Below are positions 26,569 to 34,087 of a stretch of 43,764 nucleotides of DNA, in pieces (position 1 is the first letter of the stretch; every line of letters starts with the position of its first letter). The notes beneath the pieces are model-generated. The model saw nothing but the letters and a program-made list of their open reading frames with translations. It had not been told where the DNA came from and did no database searches. A program made the translations under genes and the position numbers. The DNA comes from an uncultured Collinsella sp. (GTDB lineage: Bacteria; Actinomycetota; Coriobacteriia; Coriobacteriales; Coriobacteriaceae), in NCBI GenBank assembly GCA_902489775.1, contig CABUBH010000016.1, positions 1 to 43,764 of the forward strand. Direction: 5' to 3'.

Positions 26569-26909
26569 GCGGGCACTTTGTCGTCGGCTTTTTGAATCGA
26601 GACGTCGAAAAGGAATATCAAAAACTAGATGGTTCTCAGCGAAGGCTCGTCCGCATTGCAGTGGCGAAATTAAAGACGCGCGCCGATGAAATCGGAACGC
26701 CGCTTCACGGTGAGCTTGCCGGCTGCAAAAAGATTAAATGGCGAAAGGCGGGACTCCGAATGGTATTTCGAATCCGAGAGGACGGAACGGTTGAGATTGC
26801 CGAGATCGTTGCAATAGGTCGGCGCGACCGTTCCGAAGTCTATAAGACGGCTGCCGATCGTTTGTCGAAGCATCCAGCCATGGTCGAATACGACGGAACC
26901 TTGAGATAA
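26565..26909 (+). CDS. RelE/ParE-superfamily toxin
   Basis: A 114-residue basic protein. The pattern FLNRDVEKEYQKLDGSQRRLVRIAV, then HGELAGCKKIKWRKAGLRMVFRI and EIAEIVAIGRRDRSEVYK, matches RelE-type ribosome-dependent mRNA endonucleases: the WRKAGLRMVF strand and the basic RRDR near the end are the usual catalytic surface. Positioned second and overlapping the antitoxin gene. Whether it cleaves mRNA or poisons gyrase (ParE-like) is not decided by sequence alone. Confidence 0.87.
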   Translation: MSGHFVVGFLNRDVEKEYQKLDGSQRRLVRIAVAKLKTRADEIGTPLHGELAGCKKIKWRKAGLRMVFRIREDGTVEIAEIVAIGRRDRSEVYKTAADRLSKHPAMVEYDGTLR

Positions 26910-26946
26910 AGAAGGCCGAAGCCCTGGTTGGGGCTTCGGCCTTCTT
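26909..26946 (+). terminator. Terminator of the toxin-antitoxin operon
   Basis: A 16-bp stem AAGAAGGCCGAAGCCC (26909-26924) with its complement to 26946, a short loop and flanking T/A. It overlaps the toxin stop codon by one base. Confidence 0.92.
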
Positions 26947-26989
26947 GCTTGGGATTGAATTGCATTACAGGTTGAGCATAAGTCAGCGA

Positions 26990-27087
26990 AAACGCCCCTA
27001 GGCGAGCAAGGTGACGTGAAAGAGGAGGGAAGCGTACTTTGGTACGCGACCGACGATTGAACGTCAGATTGCCGCCTAGGGGCGTTT
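26990..27087. repeat. Structured element, copy A
   Basis: The outer stem AAACGCCCCTAGGCG (26990-27004) pairs perfectly with 27073-27087. A middle stem is TGACGT (27012-27017) with ACGTCA (27061-27066), and an inner hairpin is GCGTAC-tttg-GTACGC (27032-27047). The core between the stems is shared with copy B at 42522-42622. It lies downstream of dapH on the minus strand and of the toxin-antitoxin terminator on the plus strand. No frame or protein is apparent. Confidence 0.85.
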
Positions 27088-27130
27088 GCAGCGTCGAGTC
27101 GTTACGGCGTTTGGTAAAACGCCGTAACTG

Positions 27131-27850
27131 TTAAAGCTGGCGCAGGCCTTCCTCGAGGCCGGTCTTGCTGTCGGTTTTCTCGTCGCGCATCTTGATGACG
27201 CGGGCGGGAATGCCGGCCACGACGGCGCCGGCGGGGACGTCCTCGACGCACACGGCACCGGCAGCCACGACGGCGCCCTTGCCCACGCGCACGCCCTCCA
27301 AGACCACGGCGTTGGCGCCGATCATGACATCGTCTTCGATGATGACGGGCGTGGCGCTGGCGGGCTCCACAACGCCTGCCAGCACGGTGCCGGCGCCGAT
27401 ATGGCAGTTCTTGCCCACGGTGGCGCGGCCGCCCAGCACGGCGCCCATATCGATCATGGAACCCTCGCCGATAACGGAGCCGATGTTGATGATGGCGCCC
27501 ATCATGATGACGGCACGGTCGCCAATCTCGACGCGGTCGCGGATGATCGCGCCCGGCTCGATGCGGGCGTTGATGCCCTTAAGGTCGAGCATGGGCACGG
27601 CGGAGTTGCGACAGTCGTTCTCCACATCGTAGTAATCGATGGAATCGGCGTTGGCGTCCAAGATGGCTTTAAGCTCATCCCAGTCGCCAAAGACGGTCTT
27701 GCCACGACGACCGCCGTAGACGTGCGCATTGCCCCACTGGACCTTCATGCCCGGCTTCTCGCGCACGTACAGCTTGACGGGCGTCTTTTTTGGCGCGGTG
27801 GCGATGTAGTTGATAATCTCCTGTGCATCCATCTCGGCTGCGTTGCTCAT
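27131..27850 (-). CDS. dapH: Tetrahydrodipicolinate N-acetyltransferase
   Basis: A 239-residue acyltransferase of the DAP/lysine pathway. The N-terminal DapH domain (about 8-85) precedes left-handed beta-helix hexapeptide repeats (IEPGAIIRDRVEIGDRAVIM ... IGEGSMIDMGAVLGGRATVG ... IGAGTVLAGV). The sequence GVVEPASATPVIIEDDVMIGANAVV is typical of the acetylase DapH rather than succinylase DapD. It transfers acetyl from acetyl-CoA to tetrahydrodipicolinate. ATG 27850 follows GGAGAG. It is the last gene of the lysA/dapA-dapB-dapH unit. Confidence 0.92.
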   Translation of the reverse strand: MSNAAEMDAQEIINYIATAPKKTPVKLYVREKPGMKVQWGNAHVYGGRRGKTVFGDWDELKAILDANADSIDYYDVENDCRNSAVPMLDLKGINARIEPGAIIRDRVEIGDRAVIMMGAIINIGSVIGEGSMIDMGAVLGGRATVGKNCHIGAGTVLAGVVEPASATPVIIEDDVMIGANAVVLEGVRVGKGAVVAAGAVCVEDVPAGAVVAGIPARVIKMRDEKTDSKTGLEEGLRQL

Positions 27851-27889
27851 TTGCTGTCTCTCCTTTGGGTGGATCCGGTTGATACCTGG

Positions 27890-28630
27890 TTAGGCAAACA
27901 TGATCTGGTCGAACGTATAGAAGCCGGGTTCGCGGGTGACGAGCTTCTGCGCGGCTGCTAAGGCGCCGTTGACAAAGATCTGACGGCTTGCGGCGCGGTG
28001 GGTGAGCGTGACCTCCTCGTCCTGGCCAAAGAAACTCACCTCGTGCACGCCGGCTACGGTGCCGCCGCGCAGCGAGTGCATGCCGATCTCCTTGGGGTCG
28101 CGCGCTCCGCACATGCCCTCGCGTCCGTAAACGGGGTGGTAGCCTGCCTCGGGCTCGGCCTCGACTACGGCGTCGAGCAGCAGCTTTGCGGTGCCGCTGG
28201 GGGCGTCGACCTTTTGGTTGTGGTGAGTTTCGACAATCTCGCAGTCAAAGCCGGGCAGCTCACGCGTGGCCTGGGCCACTAGATGACGCAGGGCTGCGAT
28301 GCCGATGGAGTAATTGCCGGAGTGCATGACGCGGGCGTTCTGACCCAGCTCGCGCAGGCAGTCCATCTGCTCGGGTGTGTAGCCCGTGGTGCCGGAAACG
28401 AGTGCGGCGCCCGTGCGCTCGACATAGGCGACGACGGCATCGAAGGTCACGACGTTCGAGAAGTCGATAATCACATCGGCAACCGGTGCGTTCTCGAGCT
28501 CGCTCAAATCGAAGCCAATCTGGGCCACGATATCAAAAACGGGCTGCCCGGCGGCATCGACAATGCTTTCGGCGGTGGTGCGGATGAGCGAGCCCATGCG
28601 GCCCGTTCCCATAATGACGGTCTTAATCAA
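27890..28630 (-). CDS. dapB: Dihydrodipicolinate (HTPA) reductase
   Basis: A 246-residue enzyme reducing the DapA product to tetrahydrodipicolinate with NAD(P)H. The nucleotide loop is GTGRMGSL (8-15), followed by GTTGY at 80-84 and the catalytic ETHHNQKVDAPSGTA segment (H136, H137, K140). It starts with TTG at 28630, the only suitable codon behind a GGGAG site. The start overlaps the dapA stop by 8 bases, so the two are translationally coupled. The rare start may lower its expression. Confidence 0.93.
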   Translation of the reverse strand: MIKTVIMGTGRMGSLIRTTAESIVDAAGQPVFDIVAQIGFDLSELENAPVADVIIDFSNVVTFDAVVAYVERTGAALVSGTTGYTPEQMDCLRELGQNARVMHSGNYSIGIAALRHLVAQATRELPGFDCEIVETHHNQKVDAPSGTAKLLLDAVVEAEPEAGYHPVYGREGMCGARDPKEIGMHSLRGGTVAGVHEVSFFGQDEEVTLTHRAASRQIFVNGALAAAQKLVTREPGFYTFDQIMFA

Positions 28631-29513
28631 GCAGACCAGCTCCCTTCAGAGCATCGGTAAGTGCGGATCGTGTGTCGTCTGCCATGGGGCACAGCGGCAT
28701 ACGGTAGTTTGCCTCGATCATGCCCATCTGGGCGAGCGCTTCCTTAACGGGGATGGGGTTGACCTCGCTAAAGAGGGCGTTGATGAGCGGCTGGCCGGCA
28801 ATCTGGATATCGCGGGCGCGCGCTACGTCGCCGTCCAGATAAGCGCGGCACATGTCGTGTACGAGCTGCGGCTGCACGTCTGCCCACACGCTGATGGTGC
28901 CCGAGGCGCCCAGGCTCATGAGCGGCACGGTAAGCGCGTCCTCGCCCGAGTACATGCGGAAGTCGTCTGACAGCAGGTGGGCGATCTTGGCCGCGTAGGC
29001 GACGTTGCCCGAGGCCTCCTTGATACCCATGATGTTGGGGTGCGCGGCCAGGCGCTCTACGTTGCGCTCGCTGATACCGCAGCCGCAGCGGCCGGGGATG
29101 TTGTACAGGATGCAGGGGATGTCCACGGCATCGGCGACGGTTTTAAAGTGCTGATAGATACCCTCTTCGTTGGACTTGTTGTAGTAGGGGGTGATGAGCA
29201 GCAGACCGTCGGCGCCCAGGCCCTGATAGGTGAGCGACTTGGTGAGCATGGTCTGCGTGGAGTTGGAGCCCGAGCCGGCGATGACGGGGACGCGTCCTGC
29301 AACATGCTTGACCACGGCGGCGACGACGGAGTTGTCCTCGTCATCGGTCATCGTGGCACTCTCGCCGGTGGTGCCCAGGGTGAGGATGGCGTCGGTGCCG
29401 TTTTGCAGGTGGAAATCGATAAGGTGCTCGAGCGCGTCAAAGTCGACACTGCCGTCCTTTTTAAACGGCGTAACCAGGGCGACGATTGAGCCCTCGAGAT
29501 TGCGGATGTCCAT
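28623..29513 (-). CDS. dapA: Internal start: stand-alone dihydrodipicolinate synthase
   Basis: The internal ATG at 29513 with AAGGAG six bases upstream would yield a normal 296-residue DapA condensing pyruvate with aspartate semialdehyde. It is the same frame as the fusion. Whether the fused form, the short form or both are made cannot be told from the sequence. Confidence 0.6.
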   Translation of the reverse strand: MDIRNLEGSIVALVTPFKKDGSVDFDALEHLIDFHLQNGTDAILTLGTTGESATMTDDEDNSVVAAVVKHVAGRVPVIAGSGSNSTQTMLTKSLTYQGLGADGLLLITPYYNKSNEEGIYQHFKTVADAVDIPCILYNIPGRCGCGISERNVERLAAHPNIMGIKEASGNVAYAAKIAHLLSDDFRMYSGEDALTVPLMSLGASGTISVWADVQPQLVHDMCRAYLDGDVARARDIQIAGQPLINALFSEVNPIPVKEALAQMGMIEANYRMPLCPMADDTRSALTDALKGAGLLD

Positions 29514-30932
29514 GTTCTTCTCCTTCGCCTCCGCGATCTGGATGCGTTTGTTCCATTGAGCTGCGACTGCTAGGCGCTCGTCTTGGGCGCGACGGCGGGC
29601 ACTTTCGGCGCGCGACTTGGCCAGCAGCTCTCGGCCGCACGGCAGCACGTCGAGCGTGGCAAAGTAATCGCCCGGGCGCTCGGCGCGGCGGATAAGGTCG
29701 GCCGAGCCGTCGGGGCGCAGCAGCACCTCGGCGGAGCGCAGACGGCCGTTGTAGTTGTAGCCCATGGAGTAGCCATGCGCACCGGTATCATGGATTACAA
29801 GCAGGTCACCCATGTCGATATGCGGCAGCTCGCGATCGATAGCGAACTTGTCGTTGTTCTCGCACAGATTGCCCGTGATGTCATAGGTGTTCGTGACGGG
29901 CGCTGTGGCCTTGTCGGCGCCGCCCGGCTGACCCATCACCGTGATGTGGTGGTAAGCGCCATACATGGCGGGACGAATGAGGTCGACGGCACTGGCGTCC
30001 ACACCGATATAGTCCTTGTAGATCTGCTTCTCGTGGATAGCCTTGGTGACCAGGCAGCCGTAGGGGCCCATCATAAAGCGGCCCATCTCAGTGCAGATGG
30101 CCACATCGCCCATGCCGGCGGGAACCAGGATCTCGTCGTATGCCGCGTGTACTCCCTCGCCGATGGCGCGAATGTCGTTGGCCTGCTGCTCGGGCAGGTA
30201 GGGGATGCCGACGCCGCCGGACAGATTGATGAAGGCGACGTGTGCGCCGGTCTCGCGCTCCAGGCGTACGGCAAGCTCAAAGAGGATGCGCGCGAGCTTG
30301 GGGTAGTAGTCGTTGGTGACGGTGTTGCTGGCAAGGAATGCGTGGATGCCAAAGTCCTCGGCGCCCTTGTCCTTGAGCATGCGGAAGGCCTCGAAGAGTT
30401 GCTCGGTGGTCATGCCATATTTGGAGTCGCCCGGGTTGTCCATGATGCCGTTGGAGAGCTGGAACAGGCCGCCTGGATTAAAGCGGCAGCTGACCGTCTT
30501 GGGGATGGGCCCCGCAACGCGCTCAAAGAACCCGATGTGGCTGATGTCGTCAAAGTTGACGATGGCACCCAGCTTGTCGGCGAGCTCAAAGTCGGCAGCC
30601 GGTGTGTCGTTGGATGAGAACATGATGTCGTGTCCCGTGATACCCAGTGAGCGGGCGATCATGAGCTCGGTATAGCTCGAGCAATCGCAGCCGCAGCCGT
30701 ATTCGTTGAGAATGGAGATGAGCGCCGGGTTGGGGTTGGCCTTGACGGCAAAGTATTCCTTAAAGCCCGGGTTCCATGCAAAGGCGTCGCGCACTTCTTG
30801 CATGTTGCGGCGGATGCCCGCCTCGTCGTATAGATGAAACGGCGTGGGGAACTGCTCGACGATATGCTCGAGTGTCTCCTTGTCCACAAACGGCTGCTTG
30901 GCCGCATATGCCTCGTTGGGGGTCAATGCCAT
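28623..30932 (-). CDS. lysA-dapA: LysA-DapA fusion: diaminopimelate decarboxylase joined to dihydrodipicolinate synthase
   Basis: One uninterrupted 769-residue frame. Residues 1 to about 440 are a PLP decarboxylase of fold type III: K64 in YFAVKANPNP, NLSGGVGIPY, CEMGRFMMGPYG and ITGNLCENNDKFA. It makes lysine from meso-DAP, the last step. Residues 474-769 are a complete DapA: GTTGES, YYNKSN, YNIPGR and the Schiff-base lysine K165 of that part in MGIKEASGN. The linker is rich in Arg, Ala and Glu. An AAGGAG site precedes ATG 29513 inside the frame, so DapA may also be made alone. The fusion could be a natural loss of the lysA stop. Confidence 0.87.
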   Translation of the reverse strand: MALTPNEAYAAKQPFVDKETLEHIVEQFPTPFHLYDEAGIRRNMQEVRDAFAWNPGFKEYFAVKANPNPALISILNEYGCGCDCSSYTELMIARSLGITGHDIMFSSNDTPAADFELADKLGAIVNFDDISHIGFFERVAGPIPKTVSCRFNPGGLFQLSNGIMDNPGDSKYGMTTEQLFEAFRMLKDKGAEDFGIHAFLASNTVTNDYYPKLARILFELAVRLERETGAHVAFINLSGGVGIPYLPEQQANDIRAIGEGVHAAYDEILVPAGMGDVAICTEMGRFMMGPYGCLVTKAIHEKQIYKDYIGVDASAVDLIRPAMYGAYHHITVMGQPGGADKATAPVTNTYDITGNLCENNDKFAIDRELPHIDMGDLLVIHDTGAHGYSMGYNYNGRLRSAEVLLRPDGSADLIRRAERPGDYFATLDVLPCGRELLAKSRAESARRRAQDERLAVAAQWNKRIQIAEAKEKNMDIRNLEGSIVALVTPFKKDGSVDFDALEHLIDFHLQNGTDAILTLGTTGESATMTDDEDNSVVAAVVKHVAGRVPVIAGSGSNSTQTMLTKSLTYQGLGADGLLLITPYYNKSNEEGIYQHFKTVADAVDIPCILYNIPGRCGCGISERNVERLAAHPNIMGIKEASGNVAYAAKIAHLLSDDFRMYSGEDALTVPLMSLGASGTISVWADVQPQLVHDMCRAYLDGDVARARDIQIAGQPLINALFSEVNPIPVKEALAQMGMIEANYRMPLCPMADDTRSALTDALKGAGLLD

Positions 30933-31002
30933 GTCCCGTAAACCTCGCTATCCAGACGGCGCCATCGGCGCATCGAATCCGCATAGCGTGGACCCAATGT
31001 CC

Positions 31003-31161
31003 GGATAGCGCTCCCGCATTGCTGCAGACAGTCCTGCGGGTGTTTCCCGCAGGCCCACCAGGCTGTTCGTGCCCGAAAAACCCAGTTCGGCGGGTTTCGC
31101 CTCCCCGCGGGGTCAAAGTCTGCCGACTCGCCCGCGGATCTTCGTGCCCGCGCCTCTATCA
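31003..31161 (-). promoter_or_regulatory. Lysine riboswitch (L box) before lysA-dapA
   Basis: Read on the minus strand the leader opens GATAGAGGCGCG and closes GGAGCGCTATC, forming helix P1 (GATAG at 31160-31156 with CTATC at 31008-31004). Between them are GCCGAACTGG, CCTGGTGGGCC and ACTGTCTGCAG-type segments in the order of the B. subtilis lysC riboswitch. Downstream, GTCTGGATAGCG near the start codon can pair with the P1 3' strand CGCTATCCGGAC, giving an alternative fold. There is no T tract, so control is probably at translation initiation. Confidence 0.88.
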
Positions 31162-31276
31162 AGTGGTAAAGACCCTACCACGTTGCACTTTACCAAACAA
31201 GAGTATTCGTATATAACGTTTAAAAAATGCAGCATGATGCTAGAAACAAGGGCGCCACAATCCTGCGTCACAATAG

Positions 31277-31294
31277 GGGACAACTAGTTGTCCC
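31277..31294 (+). promoter_or_regulatory. Perfect 18-bp palindrome before the M20D gene
   Basis: GGGACAACTAGTTGTCCC ends 15 bases before the start codon at 31310. It could be an operator or a hairpin that exposes the ribosome site GAAAGGA. Confidence 0.5.
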
Positions 31295-31309
31295 ATGAAA
31301 GGAATCCCC

Positions 31310-32497
31310 ATGACCGAGCTCCAAGAACTCCGTCGTTATCGTCGCGACCTGCATCGCATTCCGGAGCTCGATTTCGATCTTCCGCAGACTATCGCCTATA
31401 TCGAGGGCGCGCTCGCTCCGCTTGCCTGCGAGGTGACCCATCCGTGTCCGAGCTGCGTCTGCGCCTTCTTCGATGCCGGTGTGGGCGCTACGCACGCCAC
31501 GGCGATTCGCGCCGATATGGACGCCCTGCCCATCGTGGAAGCAACGGGCGTGGCCTTCTCCTCGACGCAGCCCGGCAAGATGCATGCGTGCGGTCACGAC
31601 GGCCACATGGCCATGGCGCTCGCGGCGGCGACTTTTGTCGACCGTTCGATTCGTGAGCAGCCGGGCGCCATCAAGCGTAACGTGCTCTTTGTGTTCCAGC
31701 CGGCCGAGGAGACGACCGGTGGCGCTAAGACGGTATGCGAGAGCGGCGTGTTTGAGCGTTCCGGGGCCGATCGCATCTTCGGCTTCCATGTGTGGCCCGA
31801 TCTGCCCGCCGGCACGTTGGCGAGCTGTTCCGGTCCGCTGCTGGCGCGCTCGAGCGAGACGCACATTCATATCCATGGCGCGAGTATCCATATCGCCAAG
31901 ACCTATGGCGTTCCGGTCGAGGAATCCCACGATGCCGCACTGGCGGCGGCCAAGTTCTTGGTTGCCGAGCGCGAGCTGATGGACGAGCTGGGTGCCGACG
32001 AGCCCTGCATCGGCAAGTTTGGTCTGCTGCAGGCAGGCACCGTCTGCAACGCGGTGGCGGGGGAGGCCCATGTCGCCGGTAGCCTGCGCGTGTTTGCGGA
32101 CGATATGTTCGACCGCGCGCGCGAGGGCGTGCGCCGTGTGCTTGACGAGGCATGCACCGCAACGGGCTGCACGTACGATCTCGACTTTGCCGAGGGTTAT
32201 CCGCCGGTCGATAACGACCCCGAGCTGTTCGCCCACATTGCTCCGGCCTTGCCCGAGCTGCAGCTTGTGGACGAGCCACTGTTGATTGCCGAGGACTTCG
32301 CCTTCTACCAGCGCCATCTGCCGGGCGTTTTCTTCTTGCTGGGTACGGGCGTGCCCGCCGGCCAAGGCAATCCGAACGATTCGGACGGCTGCCCCGCCTA
32401 TGCCACGAGCGCCCTGCATACCGATACCATGCTCTTTGACGAGCAAATCCTGCTCAAAGGCCTCGATGTCTACAAACGATTGCTTGTGATGGAGTGA
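31310..32497 (+). CDS. M20D-family amidohydrolase, candidate N-acetyl-diaminopimelate deacetylase
   Basis: A 395-residue metallopeptidase. Metal and catalytic residues: C94 and H96 in MHACGHDGH, E133/E134 in FQPAEET, H160 in FGFHVWP, and a C-terminal histidine in ALHTDTM. The M20D family includes N-acyl amino acid hydrolases, hippurate hydrolase and N-acetyl-DAP deacetylase. DapH directly across the divergent gap makes acetylated intermediates, so the deacetylase role completes the pathway; this is inference. ATG 31310 (GAAAGGA, 31297-31303) is preferred over ATG 31295, which abuts the palindrome. Confidence 0.82.
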   Translation: MTELQELRRYRRDLHRIPELDFDLPQTIAYIEGALAPLACEVTHPCPSCVCAFFDAGVGATHATAIRADMDALPIVEATGVAFSSTQPGKMHACGHDGHMAMALAAATFVDRSIREQPGAIKRNVLFVFQPAEETTGGAKTVCESGVFERSGADRIFGFHVWPDLPAGTLASCSGPLLARSSETHIHIHGASIHIAKTYGVPVEESHDAALAAAKFLVAERELMDELGADEPCIGKFGLLQAGTVCNAVAGEAHVAGSLRVFADDMFDRAREGVRRVLDEACTATGCTYDLDFAEGYPPVDNDPELFAHIAPALPELQLVDEPLLIAEDFAFYQRHLPGVFFLLGTGVPAGQGNPNDSDGCPAYATSALHTDTMLFDEQILLKGLDVYKRLLVME

Positions 32498-32499
32498 CG

Positions 32500-32820
32500 A
32501 TGAAGCGCCGACAATCTGCCGTTTATAGTCCGGGTGGATGCGGGTGCGGCTTGCTCTTACTTCCGGTTATTGCTGTGAGCATTGGCGTTATGTTTGCGCT
32601 TGCTGGACTGGCGGCAGCGGCACTTGTGCTGTTGATTGTGGCCATCGGCGTGACGATTTGGCTGTGCCGTTCTCGCGAGCAACGTCGTGCCGACGGTAAG
32701 ACCAATGTAGGATGGATTGCCTTTTTGGTCATCGCCTACCTGCTGAGCATCAGCTACCTGGCGTTCTTTGTCCTGTTGATGATCAGTGCTTTTACCGGGG
32801 AATCCGTCGCGGTGGTTTGA
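32500..32820 (+). CDS. Small membrane protein of unknown function
   Basis: A 106-residue protein with a short basic, Gly/Cys-containing N-terminus, two merged hydrophobic stretches (about 20-50), a basic loop RSREQRRADGKTN and a last hydrophobic stretch of about 25 residues. ATG 32500 follows GGAG and lies 3 bases after the M20D stop, so it is cotranscribed. No family recognised. Confidence 0.65.
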   Translation: MKRRQSAVYSPGGCGCGLLLLPVIAVSIGVMFALAGLAAAALVLLIVAIGVTIWLCRSREQRRADGKTNVGWIAFLVIAYLLSISYLAFFVLLMISAFTGESVAVV

Positions 32821-32984
32821 TGCGCTGCCAGCAGACGGTCGCGCAAAGTGCGTTTGCTCGGCGTTTGGATAACTGCATTGGCCGTTTACCGCAACCTTAG
32901 CTCTCAGCTAATGAATTCAAGTTTAATCCTTCCTACGATGTGCTGTGTGCCGGCACGGTAGCCGGATCGTAGAAAGGATGCATA

Positions 32985-33527
32985 ATGAAAAAGCTCGAAA
33001 ACGAAGTGCTGCTGAGCCGTCGCACTGCACTTGGCGCATTCGCCACCGTCGCCTTGGGGACTGCCGGTCTTCTTGCCGGTTGTGATAGCGATAAGGCGAC
33101 CGTCACCGAGGACGCTGGCGATGACGACAAGAAGGAAGAGGCGAAGAAGGAAGAGCAGTCTACGACTGACCTGGCGGTTGGTGCGACGGTGACCACGGCT
33201 TCCGGTCTTTCCGTCGTTGTCGATTCCGTCCAGCCCGGCCTCACAAATTATGACGGTTCGACCATGACGGGCATTCACGTCACGTACGTCAACAATGGCG
33301 ATGAGGGCGCAGATTACAACATCTACGACTGGAAGGGCGAGGACGCCAACGACGCTCAGCAGAATCAGGGTTACTACAGCGAGGGCTCCGATGAGCTGCA
33401 GTCTGGTACCCTTTCCGCCGGTGGCTCCGTGGCGGGCAATATCTACTTTGATGGCGATATCAAGAAGGCACTGTATTTTGCCAACATGTTTGATAAGTCT
33501 GCCACTGCAAGCTGGGTGCTGGCCTAG
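32985..33527 (+). CDS. Lipoprotein with DUF4352-like domain
   Basis: A 180-residue exported lipoprotein. The signal has twin arginines (SRRTALGAF) and a lipobox LLAGC with the lipidated cysteine at 33. A charged Asp/Glu/Lys linker follows, then a beta-rich domain (LAVGATVTTASGLSVVVDSVQPG ... MTGIHVTYVNNG ... LSAGGSVAGNIYF) like DUF4352/telokin-type lipoproteins. Exact function unknown. The ribosome site is AGAAAGGA. A single gene or the first of a short run with the next regulator gene. Confidence 0.8.
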   Translation: MKKLENEVLLSRRTALGAFATVALGTAGLLAGCDSDKATVTEDAGDDDKKEEAKKEEQSTTDLAVGATVTTASGLSVVVDSVQPGLTNYDGSTMTGIHVTYVNNGDEGADYNIYDWKGEDANDAQQNQGYYSEGSDELQSGTLSAGGSVAGNIYFDGDIKKALYFANMFDKSATASWVLA

Positions 33528-33566
33528 CATGTCGCTACCGTTGCGCCGTATGGGAGGTGAAGTCGT

Positions 33567-33989
33567 ATGCCCGATAAAAAGCTGACTGACGAGTTACTCA
33601 ATGAGCTTCTCGACGCGCCAAACATCGATGGCTATATCAAAGAACACGACTTTGCCGCCCCGTCGCTTTCGGACTACCTGAAGCGGCTGCTGCAGGAAAA
33701 GGGCTTGGAGCGCTCGCGCGTGGTTCGTATGGCCGATCTCAATGAGACCTTTGGCTATCAGATTTTTACCGGTGCGCGGCATCCGAGCCGCAATAAGGTG
33801 CTGCAGATTGCCTTTGCGATGGCGCTGACGCTCAAAGAGACTAACCGTGCGCTGACGGCTGCCGGGGTAAGCGTCCTTAACTGCAAGGACCGCCGCGATG
33901 CGATTATCATCTTTTGCATCGATCGCGGGTGCAGCCTCCAAAAGGTCAACGAGGAGCTGTATCGCTTTGGCGAGGAGACGGTGAGTTAG
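33567..33989 (+). CDS. XRE-like helix-turn-helix protein
   Basis: A 140-residue protein. Residues about 33-95 look like a lambda-repressor-type fold (LKRLLQEKGLERSRVVRMADLNETFGYQIFTGARHPSRNKVLQIAFAM, abbreviated here by its key turns). The C-terminal part is short and unique. The ribosome site is GGGAGGTG. It precedes a Ser/Thr kinase gene on the same strand, so it may be the kinase substrate or regulator. That link is inference from position. Confidence 0.65.
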   Translation: MPDKKLTDELLNELLDAPNIDGYIKEHDFAAPSLSDYLKRLLQEKGLERSRVVRMADLNETFGYQIFTGARHPSRNKVLQIAFAMALTLKETNRALTAAGVSVLNCKDRRDAIIIFCIDRGCSLQKVNEELYRFGEETVS

Positions 33990-34039
33990 CGGCTGATATC
34001 TGAGCCGGCGGAGCTGCCGAACAACGATGCAAACGAACG

Positions 34040-34080
34040 GGGCGCGGATGCCATGGGGTGTCTGCGCCCTGCGCTATGAT
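34040..34080 (+). promoter_or_regulatory. Hairpin followed by a TATGAT -10 before the kinase gene
   Basis: GGGCGC and GATGCC (34040-34052) pair with GGTGTC and GCGCCC (34057-34069). TATGAT follows at 34075-34080. A start point near 34087 would give an almost leaderless mRNA for ATG 34088. Confidence 0.5.
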
Positions 34081-34087
34081 GGAGGCT

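Noticed and set aside
26990..27087. CRISPR-like repeat unit
   Set aside because: Only one unit at each locus, internally palindromic, no spacer array.
28977..30617. Long plus-strand frames opposite lysA-dapA
   Set aside because: Antisense shadows rich in Val, Gly and Ala with no motifs.
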